This document shows positions 39,028 through 46,913 of a DNA stretch of 64,000 bases, in pieces (positions within the stretch are counted from its first letter, which is position 1; each line of letters starts with the position of its first letter). A program made the translations under genes and the position numbers. Source of the stretch: Aureimonas jatrophae (lineage in GTDB: Bacteria; Pseudomonadota; Alphaproteobacteria; Rhizobiales; Rhizobiaceae); NCBI RefSeq assembly GCF_900104035.1, contig NZ_FNIT01000001.1:310001-374000 (forward strand). The letters are read 5' to 3'. The notes under the pieces are model-generated. The model made no database searches. It was not told the origin of the DNA and saw only the letters and a list, made by a program, of their open reading frames with translations.

Positions 39028-40059
39028 TTATTGCACGAGCCGAGCGTTCTCTTCGCCGGTTGCAATCAACTCGGGGCATTTGATGATTACGCGGATGTCG
39101 TCATAGTCCTTATCGCTCTCGTGCTTCTTGTCTCCGGGAGGGCGATCCTCCCACCCGTAGTACATGTAGTGACCAGGAGAGCAGGCTCGTTCATCAAAAG
39201 TTGGCGTCCTGTTCTTCCCTTCCGGCAATACGCCGCCCTTGCTCTTAACTTCACAGGCTTTCAACGAGGGACATAATACAGTTTCGAGTATCAGTTCACC
39301 GTCAAGATTGTATACCTCAGCGCCTTTTTCGTTTAGGGTCGTGTCAGTAAAGTAAGAGTATTTGCTATTGTTTCCCTTATCCCAATTATTCTTATTTGTC
39401 CTTGCATCGCGGGCGTTGTAAAGTTGAAAACTTAAACGTTCGCCAGGCCGGCACTCAGGCATCTTCGCATCATACTTCGTGCCGCCATTGTCTGATATTG
39501 CAGTCATTTGACTGCGACCCTTGTTCGGCGCAGAAACACCTGTTGGATCAAAACAATAGGCGTACACGCGGTTGTAGTCGCCAGCCTCGGGATCAAGCGA
39601 GCTTAACTCTGGCGGCTTGTAGACGTACTTCAGCCCGATGTAGCGCGCGACGGACTGGGTGCCGACCGGCATCGTCGTTCCGGCGCCTGGTATGATTTGC
39701 GAGAGCGTGAGGGCGAGAGGAAGGATCGCCTCGACGGTGTAGTCGGTCGCGCTGGTCCACCGGCCCGTGAACGTCGCCTGACCCATCGCGCTGTTGGCGA
39801 TTGCGTCCGCCTTGAGGCTGGCCAGCATCGCGGCACTGTCGGCCGCAGGCCCATGCGAGGCCACCGCCAAGGCCATGGCGTCGGCCCGTGTTTGCAGGTG
39901 CGTTCTCGCATTCACGGCGCGCGAGTAGTCCAGGGCCAGCCCCGACAGGCCGAACAGCGGGACGGCCATCAGGGCCGTCAGAAGCGCGAAGTTGCCGCGC
40001 TGGTCCCGCGCGAACCGCCGCAGGGTGCGCGTATCGAGCCTGTCTAGCAATCGTCGCAT
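39028..40059 (-). CDS. TadG-like pilus protein with divergent C-terminal half
   Basis: A 343-residue TadG-type protein. The N-terminal anchor reads DQRGNFALLTALMAVPLFGLSGLALDYS, followed by ARTHLQTRADAMALAVASHG. No von Willebrand MIDAS motif is visible. From about residue 150 onward the protein becomes Lys/Asn/Tyr/Asp-rich with six or more Cys, and its DNA is strongly AT-rich compared with the N-terminal half and the rest of the window. The extracytoplasmic part may therefore be imported. Last gene of a three-gene operon overlapping its neighbour by 16 bp. Confidence 0.83.
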   Translation of the reverse strand: MRRLLDRLDTRTLRRFARDQRGNFALLTALMAVPLFGLSGLALDYSRAVNARTHLQTRADAMALAVASHGPAADSAAMLASLKADAIANSAMGQATFTGRWTSATDYTVEAILPLALTLSQIIPGAGTTMPVGTQSVARYIGLKYVYKPPELSSLDPEAGDYNRVYAYCFDPTGVSAPNKGRSQMTAISDNGGTKYDAKMPECRPGERLSFQLYNARDARTNKNNWDKGNNSKYSYFTDTTLNEKGAEVYNLDGELILETVLCPSLKACEVKSKGGVLPEGKNRTPTFDERACSPGHYMYYGWEDRPPGDKKHESDKDYDDIRVIIKCPELIATGEENARLVQ

Positions 40060-40601
40060 CGGACACCTGTCTTGCTTCGAGCCCGAAAGGTCGCGACCTG
40101 GGCCATATCGATCGGTTTCGTGAAGCCGTAGCCGCCGAGCGGCTGGTAGGCGTAACGCGCGGTGGTGACGACGATGAAGGCGTCCTTCAACGAGGCGAAG
40201 TCGGAACCGAGCGTGAAGGGAGAGTTGCGGGCGGGCGCGGGTGCGTTGCGCGCGAAACTCCAGACGACCTTCGCCTGACCGCTCGGCGCGATATCGATGC
40301 CGACGACCGACAGCCCGAGCGCGGTGACATCATAAGGCCGCATGATGTCGCGCGCGACATTCGCCAGCCCCTCCAGCTCCGACTTGGTGACGGCATTGTT
40401 GTGGGTCGCGAGATCCGACACGGTGCCGGCGGTATCGACGAGCTTGCGATGCAGCGTCACGGCCAGCGTCGCTTCCGTTCCGCCCATGTACAGGATCAGG
40501 AGCATCGGCGCGATCAGCGCGAATTCGAGGGCCGCGACGCCGCGTCGGTCCGCGGCAAGGCGGCGAAGGGTCGGAAGAAGATCGGCGAGGCGCGGCTTCA
40601 T
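40044..40601 (-). CDS. TadE-like minor pilin protein
   Basis: A 185-residue TadE-type protein: basic leader LPTLRRLAADRRGVAALEF, then a membrane helix (ALIAPMLLILYMGGTEATLAVTL), then the amphipathic KLVDTAGTVSDLATHNN and an extracytoplasmic domain ending in two close Cys (GVRCDDC). It overlaps both neighbours (1 bp and 16 bp), so the three genes form one translationally linked operon. Confidence 0.86.
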   Translation of the reverse strand: MKPRLADLLPTLRRLAADRRGVAALEFALIAPMLLILYMGGTEATLAVTLHRKLVDTAGTVSDLATHNNAVTKSELEGLANVARDIMRPYDVTALGLSVVGIDIAPSGQAKVVWSFARNAPAPARNSPFTLGSDFASLKDAFIVVTTARYAYQPLGGYGFTKPIDMAQVATFRARSKTGVRCDDC

Positions 40602-41164
40602 CAGAAACGCTCCCCCCGGAACGCCGTCGTCGAGGACAGGAGGTAATGACCGTTGTCGAGACCCGCGAGCGATCGGCGGAACAGGTCCGTGACGAGCGGC
40701 CATTCGTAGTAGACACGCACGATGTTGATGGAACCGGACCCGCCGGGCGCGAACTGGAAGCCGCTGGCGTCGAAGACGCCGTTGTCGCCGGCGGTGGCGG
40801 GCGGAATGGCGGCAAACGTGGCGTAGGAGCGAACGTCGTATCGCAGCTTGTCACAGGTCAGCAGGAAGCCGACATGCTCGCACAGGTGCTTCTGGAACAC
40901 CGCCTGTTGCCCGGTTCGGACCGTCCCGAGGCGAAGGTCGCGCGAAACGCTCTCGACGCCGCGCTGAAGCGTGACCTCACCGAGAAACACGAGCGAGGTC
41001 TCGAGGATCGCCAGAACGATCAGGAAGAAGGGCAGGGCCAGCAGGCCGAACTCGACCGCCGTCGCGCCGCTGTTGTTCTTCCTCCACAGGTGGAGCGAAC
41101 GACGGAGACGGCGGTTCGCAGGCCCTCGGTGCCGCTCGCGCGTCGTCAGCGTGGCCGGTGGCAT
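40601..41164 (-). CDS. TadE-like minor pilin protein
   Basis: A 187-residue TadE-type protein and first gene of the second Tad cluster. The signature NNSGATAVEFGLLALPFFLIVLAILETSLVFLG carries the conserved Glu after the membrane-proximal Ala-Val; VTLQRGVESVSRDLRLG follows. Two Cys (HLCEHVG and LTCDKLR) lie in the extracytoplasmic part. The stop and the next ATG share one base (TGATG). ATG 41164 was chosen over 41218 because the earlier start adds a non-family leader. Confidence 0.86.
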   Translation of the reverse strand: MPPATLTTRERHRGPANRRLRRSLHLWRKNNSGATAVEFGLLALPFFLIVLAILETSLVFLGEVTLQRGVESVSRDLRLGTVRTGQQAVFQKHLCEHVGFLLTCDKLRYDVRSYATFAAIPPATAGDNGVFDASGFQFAPGGSGSINIVRVYYEWPLVTDLFRRSLAGLDNGHYLLSSTTAFRGERF

Positions 41165-41294
41165 GCGAGCGTCTCCCTCCGCGATAACAGAAGGATGGCA
41201 TACGAATGTTAAGCACAACCTGCGCGATTACGAAGAAAAAGAGCGGTCCGGTGCCGCAAGGCCGATTGTCCACCGCTTTTCAGCCGGTCCTGAC

Positions 41295-42131
41295 GTGGTC
41301 GTGACCGGGTTTGGCGACGCTGGACATCCGATCCGGATCGACGACCCGAACGACCCCCGGATCGAGCCGTATCGCATGGTGCGCGAGCGGGATCTCACCG
41401 GTCGTGGCGGCCTGATCGCGGAAGGAACGGTCGTGCTCGACCAGCTCCTGCGCTCGAGACGATTTCGGCCGCGATCGCTTCTCGTGCTGCCCGCGCGACT
41501 GGACGGCCTGTCCGAGCGCCTGGCGCGCCTGCCGCGCGACGTCCCGGTCTATGTCGCCGAGTCCGCGGTCTTCGATCGCATCGCGGGCTTTCCCGTGCAT
41601 CGGGGCGTGCTTGCCTATGCGGAGCGCCACGAGGAGGCGAGCGATCCCCTGTCCGGCCTCCGAGAGGCGGCGGAGGGCGGCGGAACCGTGGTGGTCGCCT
41701 GCGGTCTATCGAATCATGACAACATGGGAGCGCTGTTTCGCAACGCGTCGGTCTTTGGCGCCGCCGCGGTGCTGCTCGACGATCGGTGTTGCGATCCGCT
41801 CTACCGAAAGGCGATTCGCGTCTCGGTCGGCACCGTGCTGACGTTGCCCTTCGTGCGCCTGGGCTCGGCCGGCGAGATTTGGCGCTCTCTTGAGGAACTG
41901 GGCTTCGAGGCGCTGGCGCTTTCGCCCGCGGGAACGAGCGATCTTCGGGATCTGCGCAGCGGCCCGCCGCGCGCCCTATTCCTGGGAACCGAGGGCGAGG
42001 GACTCGGCGAGGCGTTCCTGCGCCGTCACCGCTCGCTGCGCGTCGCCATGGCGAGCGGTCTCGATAGCCTCAACGTCGCGACCTGCGCCGCGATCGTCCT
42101 GCACCGTCTTTACGAGCTGCGGAACCCTTAG
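41295..42131 (+). CDS. TrmH/SpoU-family RNA methyltransferase
   Basis: A 278-residue SPOUT methyltransferase that 2'-O-methylates tRNA or rRNA. An N-terminal substrate-binding part (PRIEPYRMVRERDLTGRGGLIAEG) precedes the knot domain with motif 1 LSNHDNMGALFRNA, motif 2 LFLGTEGEGL and motif 3 MASGLDSLNVATCAAIVL. GTG 41295 is the first start before the N-terminal family region; ATG 41376 would cut it. The last 62 bases overlap the convergent coiled-coil gene. Target nucleotide unknown. Confidence 0.9.
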   Translation: MVVTGFGDAGHPIRIDDPNDPRIEPYRMVRERDLTGRGGLIAEGTVVLDQLLRSRRFRPRSLLVLPARLDGLSERLARLPRDVPVYVAESAVFDRIAGFPVHRGVLAYAERHEEASDPLSGLREAAEGGGTVVVACGLSNHDNMGALFRNASVFGAAAVLLDDRCCDPLYRKAIRVSVGTVLTLPFVRLGSAGEIWRSLEELGFEALALSPAGTSDLRDLRSGPPRALFLGTEGEGLGEAFLRRHRSLRVAMASGLDSLNVATCAAIVLHRLYELRNP

Positions 42132-43113
42132 GGGATGTCTCGTCCGCGGCCGGCGATGGTTCCGGCACGGATGCGGACGGCGCGTCCCCTTGCGCAGCGA
42201 GCGCCCGGACGCGGGCGGCGAGCGACGGGGGCGCACCGGCCTCCGGCTCGTCCGCCGCGTCAGGGGCGAGAATGCCGGCGATGGGCGAGGTCGGTCCCTC
42301 GGCATCGACCTGCCGGCGCAGGATACGTGCCGCGAGATCGCTGATGCGCTCGCGGATCTCGGCATTCTCCGCGCGGGTCGCCGGCGCCCTGGCGCCGACG
42401 CCAGCGGCAATGGCGGCGCGCAGGCGCTCGCCGCCGGTCAGCGGCGTGGCGGTCGCCGGTTCCGGCGCTGGCGTCGTCGGCTGCGCCGCTTCCGGCTCGA
42501 TGGCCGGCCTGCTCGGCGCGGTCGGCTGCGCACCGTCGACGACCGGGAGTACCGCAGGGTCGGCCGCCGGGCGCTCCAGCTCCGCAAGCCGCCGCTCGAG
42601 ATGACCGAGACGGTCCTGCATCGCGGCCAACCGTTCCTGCCCCGCCGCGTGGCGTCCGTGCAGCGCTTCCAACTCGCTGCCGCGCCGCTCGAAGGCCTCG
42701 CCGAGAGCCTGGCGATCGCGCGCGATGTCGTCGCGCTCCAGGCGCGTCGCCGCGAGCGTCTGCTCGATCGCCTCGAAGCGCGCTCCGACCTCGGCGAGGT
42801 CCCGCTCGAGTTCCGCCTGGCGCGCGCGCAGCGTGCCGTTCTCGAGAACGATGCGGCCGGCTTCCGCGCGCTCCGTCGTCGCACGACCGAGGGCCTCGGT
42901 GGCGCGCATCTCCTCGCGACGCAGATCGAACGCGGCGCGTGCGCGCACGGCATCGATTTCGCCCTGCATCTCGCGCACGTTCGCCGGGATCTCCGCATCG
43001 AAGCGGCGCCGCGCGAGGCGCTGCGCCTTGTGCCAGAGAAACGGGGCGAACAGGAGGGCGATCAGCGCCGCAGCCATGAAGCCGAGCGCAAAGACGAGCA
43101 GCGTCCCGATCAT
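42070..43113 (-). CDS. Membrane-anchored coiled-coil protein
   Basis: A 347-residue protein of unknown function. One N-terminal membrane helix (LLVFALGFMAAALIALLFAPFL) is followed by a coiled coil of about 150 residues (roughly 30-185) rich in Glu/Arg/Ala with heptad spacing. The C-terminal ~150 residues are Pro/Ala/Arg-rich and end in a strongly basic tail (GAGRSRRRSRR), which could bind nucleic acid or anionic surfaces. Its 3' end overlaps the convergent methyltransferase gene by 62 bp. The codon pattern is strong. Confidence 0.8.
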   Translation of the reverse strand: MIGTLLVFALGFMAAALIALLFAPFLWHKAQRLARRRFDAEIPANVREMQGEIDAVRARAAFDLRREEMRATEALGRATTERAEAGRIVLENGTLRARQAELERDLAEVGARFEAIEQTLAATRLERDDIARDRQALGEAFERRGSELEALHGRHAAGQERLAAMQDRLGHLERRLAELERPAADPAVLPVVDGAQPTAPSRPAIEPEAAQPTTPAPEPATATPLTGGERLRAAIAAGVGARAPATRAENAEIRERISDLAARILRRQVDAEGPTSPIAGILAPDAADEPEAGAPPSLAARVRALAAQGDAPSASVPEPSPAADETSPKGSAARKDGAGRSRRRSRR

Positions 43114-43314
43114 GCGAGAATCCGATCAGGAATGGAGCCGGTCGCGAGGCGCACGCCGGTGTGCCGTCGCCCGTTCGGAGCGTCGACCAGCGGCAAGGGG
43201 AGGGGAAGAGCAGCGCGCAAGAGCGACCCGGCAAGGTTGCGTGGGTTCGCTCTTACCGGAGAACGGCCCGCGCTGCCAAGCGAGGCGCAGACGGGAACGG
43301 CGGGCGAGGTCCCG

Positions 43315-43905
43315 TCAGAACGGGTTCCAGGTCGCCTGCGGGCTGAACTTCAGGTAGCCGAGGTTCACGCCGAGCCGCGCGCCGAGCCCGGTGCGGATCG
43401 GGGCCAGCGAGATCGAGTCCTTCTGGAGAAGCGTCATGCCGAGCCCGCCCACCAGATACGCGCTTCCCGAGAAGCCCACGAAGCGCCCGTAGATGGCCTC
43501 GGTCGAGGGGAGGTTGTAGACGAGCATCATCGTGCGCGCGCCGTCGCCGCCTGCGTCGAAGCCGATCGAGGGCCCCTGCCAGTAGACGCGGTGCTCGCCC
43601 GCGTTCTTGGTGAACAACGTTCCCTCGCCGTAGCGCAGACCGCCGATAAAGGCGCCCGAGCCCTCCTCGCCGAGAATGTAGCCGTTCGGCAGTCCGCGCT
43701 CCTGAAAGGCCTTCTCGACCACCGTGGCGAGCCCGCCCGCCGTCGCGCCGAAGAAGCGATGCCCCTCCGTCACGATCTCGGCCATCGTGTAGCCGGACGC
43801 CTGCTGCGCCTGCGCGGCCACGGGAGCCAGGGCAGCCGGCGCGACGCTCGCCAGCGCAAGCGCGGTCAGGGCGAGGCGGCGGAGGAGGGGGCGCATGGAG
43901 ATCAT
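43315..43905 (-). CDS. eipA: DUF1134 envelope integrity protein EipA-like
   Basis: A 196-residue secreted protein of the DUF1134 family. The characterised member, EipA of Brucella, is a periplasmic beta-barrel protein needed for envelope integrity and controlled by CtrA. A signal peptide is visible (cleavage near VAAQAQQ). Family blocks are TMAEIVTEGHRFFGATAGGLA, GYILGEEGSGAFIGGLRYGEG, VYWQGPSIGFDAGGDG and LGYLKFSPQATWNPF. It is divergent from chpT, which fits the known link with the CtrA pathway. Confidence 0.92.
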   Translation of the reverse strand: MISMRPLLRRLALTALALASVAPAALAPVAAQAQQASGYTMAEIVTEGHRFFGATAGGLATVVEKAFQERGLPNGYILGEEGSGAFIGGLRYGEGTLFTKNAGEHRVYWQGPSIGFDAGGDGARTMMLVYNLPSTEAIYGRFVGFSGSAYLVGGLGMTLLQKDSISLAPIRTGLGARLGVNLGYLKFSPQATWNPF

Positions 43906-44109
43906 CGGCGGTGGGTCCCGGAAGATCGGATCGGATCGCGGCCCGCGCGATGGCGGGCGATGTGTCCCCAGCTTGCCGCAAGCTTGGTTTCCGAAGTGCT
44001 AACGTCGTGTTCGTCCGTTCCGCGCGAAGGCGATGCAGCGGTGCACTCGCTGGCATGCGCGTCGTCGTGTTAGGGCGGATCCATCCGGCTCTCACGCAAC
44101 GGACCGACC
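43906..44109. promoter_or_regulatory. Divergent eipA / chpT promoter region
   Basis: A 204-bp divergent gap containing the dyad AGCTTGC-C-GCAAGCT at 43970-43984, near the middle. No TTAA-N7-TTAA CtrA site was found. Promoters for both genes are expected here but not resolved. Confidence 0.3.
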
Positions 44110-44745
44110 ATGCATCAGCTGCCCGAACTTTCCGCCCCGGATCTCGCCTCGCTGCTCGCCAGCCGGTTGTGTCACGATGCGGTGTCGCCGGTCGGCGCGA
44201 TCCGCACGGGCCTCGAGATGCTGGACGAAGACCCGCAGGACGCCGAGGCGATGAACCTGACGCGCGAATCAACCGCGCGGGCCGTCGCCAAGCTGCAATT
44301 CCTGCGCATCGCCTTCGGAGCCTCGGGCTCGGCGACCTCTCCGATCGACCTGGGCGACGCGCGCTCGCTGTCGGAAGGTTGGATGTCGTTCGAGCGCGCG
44401 AACCTCACCTGGGAAGGCGAACGCGCCTTCGTGCCCAAGAACGTCGCCAAGCTGATCATGAACCTCGTGCTGGTCGCCAACGCCTCGGTGCCGCGCGGTC
44501 CGAGCGTCGAGGTTCGCATCGAGGCGATCGAGCCCGATCCTCGCATCGTCGTGGTGGCACGCGGGAAGCCGCTGCGCGTACCTGTGGCCTTCCGCCAGCT
44601 CGTGTCGGGCGAGGCGATGGAGGGGCCGGTCGATGCGCAGAGCGTGCAGCTCTACTACACGCTCCTGCTGGCGAACCTGGCGGGTCTCACGGTGTCCCTC
44701 GACCAGGACGAGGCGAGCGCGACCTTCACCGCCGCGAAGGCCTGA
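44110..44745 (+). CDS. chpT: Histidine phosphotransferase ChpT
   Basis: Carries phosphate from the hybrid kinase CckA to CtrA and CpdR in the alphaproteobacterial cell-cycle relay. The 211-residue product shows the phosphorylated His22 in LASRLCHDAVSPVGAIRTG, an Asp/Glu-rich helix-turn after it, and a degenerate ATPase-like C-terminal domain (NVAKLIMNLVLVANASVPRG). Length fits. It is followed 124 bp later by a pseudo-receiver and then convergent ctrA. Confidence 0.93.
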   Translation: MHQLPELSAPDLASLLASRLCHDAVSPVGAIRTGLEMLDEDPQDAEAMNLTRESTARAVAKLQFLRIAFGASGSATSPIDLGDARSLSEGWMSFERANLTWEGERAFVPKNVAKLIMNLVLVANASVPRGPSVEVRIEAIEPDPRIVVVARGKPLRVPVAFRQLVSGEAMEGPVDAQSVQLYYTLLLANLAGLTVSLDQDEASATFTAAKA

Positions 44746-44869
44746 GAAAAATTTGAAAGGTTTGCACAGGTTTTCGTTAGCCTCGTTCGGAAACGCGGCG
44801 TCAGGAACCCGCTGCTAAGGTCGTCTTCGTGATCCGGCATCCGGCCGGACAGCTCGAAAGACGACCGCC

Positions 44870-45247
44870 ATGCCACTTTGCCTGATCATCGACGAGTCGG
44901 AGATCGTCGTGAAGGTCGCCGCGCGCATCCTGTCGGGCATCGACATGGACGCGGTTGGAGCCTCCACCGCGAGCGCGGGGCTTGCGCTTCTCCCCGGGCG
45001 GGAGAAGGAGCTCGAGCTCGTCATTCTCTCCGGCGCGCTGCCGGACTCCACCGTCGAAGCCAACGTGCGGGCCCTGCGCGCCGCGCCGGCCACCGCGCAG
45101 GTGCCGATCCTCGTGTCGGTGGTCGAGACCAACCTGGGCCTGATGACCCGTGCCAAGCGGGCCGGGGCGAGCGGCTTCGTGTTCCGTCCCTTCGACCGCG
45201 CCTCGCTGCTCGCCTGGGTGGATCGCCACCTGACGGTCGCGGCCTGA
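44870..45247 (+). CDS. Single-domain response regulator, apparently non-phosphorylatable
   Basis: A 125-residue stand-alone receiver fold. The acidic pocket (LIIDES, residues 5-10) and the helix/strand pattern of CheY proteins are visible, but the phospho-acceptor Asp is replaced by Ser54 (LVILSGALPD) and the conserved Lys by Arg106 (GFVFRPFD). It therefore looks like a pseudo-receiver, acting by protein contact rather than by phosphorylation. Its position between chpT and ctrA suggests a role in that relay, possibly as an adaptor; this is inference. Both substitutions are unambiguous in the DNA. Confidence 0.87.
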   Translation: MPLCLIIDESEIVVKVAARILSGIDMDAVGASTASAGLALLPGREKELELVILSGALPDSTVEANVRALRAAPATAQVPILVSVVETNLGLMTRAKRAGASGFVFRPFDRASLLAWVDRHLTVAA

Positions 45248-45268
45248 CGCACGCGCCGCGACGAAAAA

Positions 45269-45286
45269 GGGGCGCTCGCGCGCCCC
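45269..45286 (-). terminator. Terminator for ctrA
   Basis: GGGGCGC-TCGC-GCGCCCC with an AAAAA tract on its left flank. In the ctrA direction this is a stem followed by TTTTT, a good intrinsic terminator 28 bp after the ctrA stop. It may also act weakly on the pseudo-receiver transcript. Confidence 0.82.
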
Positions 45287-45314
45287 GTCTCGTCCTGTTC
45301 CGTCGCGCTCGTCG

Positions 45315-46010
45315 TCAGGCGGCGCGCGTATCGGCTTCCGGCTCGCGCAGCACGTAGCCGCGGCCCCAAACCGTCTCGATGTAGTTCTTGCCTTCCGTCG
45401 CGGTCGCGAGCTTCTTGCGCAGCTTGCAGATGAAGACGTCGATGATCTTCAGCTCCGGCTCGTCCATGCCGCCGTAGAGATGGTTCAGGAACATCTCCTT
45501 GGTGAGCGTCGTGCCCTTGCGCAGGCTCAGAAGCTCGAGCATCGCGTATTCCTTGCCCGTCAGGTGAACGCGCTGGCCGTTGACCTCCACGGTCTTGGCA
45601 TCGAGGTTCACCGTCAGGTCGCCGGTCACGATCACCGACTGGGCGTGGCCCTTCGAGCGACGGACGATGGCGTGGATACGGGCGACCAGCTCGTCCTTGT
45701 GGAACGGCTTGGTCATGTAGTCGTCCGCGCCGAAGCCGAGGCCGCGCACCTTGTCCTCGATGCCGGCCATGCCGGAGAGGATCAGGATCGGGGTCTTGAC
45801 CTTCGATATGCGCAGCGTGCGCAGAACCTCGTAGCCCGACATGTCGGGCAGGTTCAGGTCCAGGAGGATGATGTCGTAGTCGTAGAGCTTGCCGAGGTCG
45901 ACGCCCTCCTCGCCGAGGTCGGTCGTGTAGACGTTGAAGCTCTCGGACTTGAGCATCAGCTCGATGCTCTGCGCGACGGCGCTGTCATCCTCGATCAAAA
46001 GAACGCGCAT
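45315..46010 (-). CDS. ctrA: Cell-cycle response regulator CtrA
   Basis: OmpR-family master regulator that controls division, flagella, pili, methylation and replication genes in alphaproteobacteria. The 231-residue product starts [19 protein letters not shown], has phospho-acceptor Asp51 in [15 protein letters not shown], a Lys in [10 protein letters not shown], and a winged-helix C-terminus ([40 protein letters not shown]). The ATG at 46010 follows AAGGA at about ten bases. Upstream lies an exact TTAACCAT on its own strand, consistent with autoregulation. Confidence 0.98.
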   Translation of the reverse strand: MRVLLIEDDSAVAQSIELMLKSESFNVYTTDLGEEGVDLGKLYDYDIILLDLNLPDMSGYEVLRTLRISKVKTPILILSGMAGIEDKVRGLGFGADDYMTKPFHKDELVARIHAIVRRSKGHAQSVIVTGDLTVNLDAKTVEVNGQRVHLTGKEYAMLELLSLRKGTTLTKEMFLNHLYGGMDEPELKIIDVFICKLRKKLATATEGKNYIETVWGRGYVLREPEADTRAA

Positions 46011-46097
46011 CCGTGTGATCCTTCGCGTCAGCCCAACCGGCCCTTGGGCCGACGAGGTTGGAGTAAGTGTGGTGCCTGAGCGTGAGGATGGCGGTGA

Positions 46098-46105
46098 ATG
46101 GTTAA
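46098..46105 (-). promoter_or_regulatory. CtrA half-site TTAACCAT upstream of ctrA
   Basis: Read on the minus strand this is TTAACCAT, the short CtrA recognition motif described for Caulobacter, 88 bp upstream of the ctrA ATG. ctrA is autoregulated in relatives. Binding here is inferred. Confidence 0.5.
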
Positions 46106-46213
46106 CAACCCCTTCTCTCCCAGGGTCTCGATCAATCAAAAATTTCGACCCGCGGCGAGAATGCGTTAGCCAGTGTCGAAACATGCGGAGACGGGGCTCG
46201 ATGGGCCCCGTTC

Positions 46214-46230
46214 GGCCGGTTTAACCGGCC
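46214..46230. repeat. 17-bp palindrome between ctrA and fliJ
   Basis: GGCCGGTT-T-AACCGGCC is a perfect 8-bp dyad with a 1-bp centre. It lacks a T-run, so an operator is as likely as a structure. It also contains TTTAACC, close to a CtrA half-site. Confidence 0.5.
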
Positions 46231-46376
46231 CTCAATCCTTTCCGCCGATCTTGGACGGTGCGCTTGTACAGGTTGCAGAGCACTAGCTGCCGAGCCTTGC
46301 CTGAAACCGCAGGCGCACTGCCGAAGCCGGGGTCTCATGAGCGCGAAACCCTATGAAACAAGGGATTATCCCATTC

Positions 46377-46745
46377 ATGTCGAAGCGTGAGAACCTCCTG
46401 CGCCTGGCGCGCTTCAAGGTGACGGAGAAGCGCCGACAGGTGGACCAGCTCCAGCTGATGATGGCTGAGTTCGAGCGCATGGCGACCGAGCTCGACGTGC
46501 AGATCAACAACGAGGAGAAGCGCTCGGGCATCACCGACACGACGCACTTCGCCTACCCGACCTTCGCCAAGGCGGCGCGCGCGCGGCGCGACAACCTGGT
46601 GAACTCCGTCGGCGATCTGCGCATCCAAATGAATGCGGCCCGAATCAGCCTCGAGGAGGCGGAAGCCGAGCTGTCCAACGCCGAGAAGCTGGAGCAGCGC
46701 GACAACGGCGCGGAGATCGAGCGGCGCGGCAGCGCCGTCGCCTGA
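46377..46745 (+). CDS. fliJ: Flagellar export protein FliJ-like (rhizobial type)
   Basis: A 122-residue, entirely helical, highly charged protein. The start KRENLLRLARFKVTEKRRQV and the block ITDTTHFAYPTFAKAARARRDNL match the FliJ-type coiled-coil protein that lies next to ctrA in Rhizobiales. FliJ works with the FliI ATPase in flagellar type III export. ATG 46377 was preferred over 46353 because AAGGGA precedes it. No other flagellar gene lies in this window, so the assignment depends on sequence character and context. Confidence 0.82.
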   Translation: MSKRENLLRLARFKVTEKRRQVDQLQLMMAEFERMATELDVQINNEEKRSGITDTTHFAYPTFAKAARARRDNLVNSVGDLRIQMNAARISLEEAEAELSNAEKLEQRDNGAEIERRGSAVA

Positions 46746-46774
46746 TCCGCCGCCGCTTCGCGAAGGCCCATCCA

Positions 46775-46809
46775 GGCCCGGCGCCCTTCACGGGGCGGCC
46801 GGGCCTTTT
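46775..46809 (+). terminator. Terminator after fliJ
   Basis: GGCCCGGCGCCC pairs with GGGCGGCCGGGCC across a TTCAC loop, with one unpaired base, and ends in TTTTC. It lies about 30 bp after the fliJ stop. Confidence 0.82.
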
Positions 46810-46836
46810 CGTTGGCGGCTTAGCCACGCGGACGGC

Positions 46837-46861
46837 ACAAAAAAACCGGCGCAGGCGCCGG
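46837..46861 (-). terminator. Terminator after sciP
   Basis: CCGGCGC-AG-GCGCCGG with a run of eight A on its left flank. In the sciP direction this is a 7-pair stem followed by TTTTTTT, a good intrinsic terminator. Confidence 0.82.
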
Positions 46862-46913
46862 TCTTCGTCGATGTCGCGGGAAGGGGAGCGGGCGAGATCC
46901 TCGCCCGGCGGTC

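Larger units (their letters stand above)
46011..46376. promoter_or_regulatory. Divergent ctrA / fliJ regulatory region
   Basis: A 366-bp gap between divergent ctrA and fliJ. It contains TTAACCAT on the minus strand (complement of 46098-46105), the palindrome GGCCGGTT-T-AACCGGCC (46214-46230), and an AT-rich stretch (AATCAAAAATTTC) near 46134-46146. No gene-like frame or GANTC site was seen. ctrA promoters are expected here. Confidence 0.6.

Noticed and set aside
38852-41164. tRNA-Glu as attachment site of an integrated element
   Set aside because: No integrase and no direct repeat of the tRNA 3' end was found at the far side of the Tad cluster.
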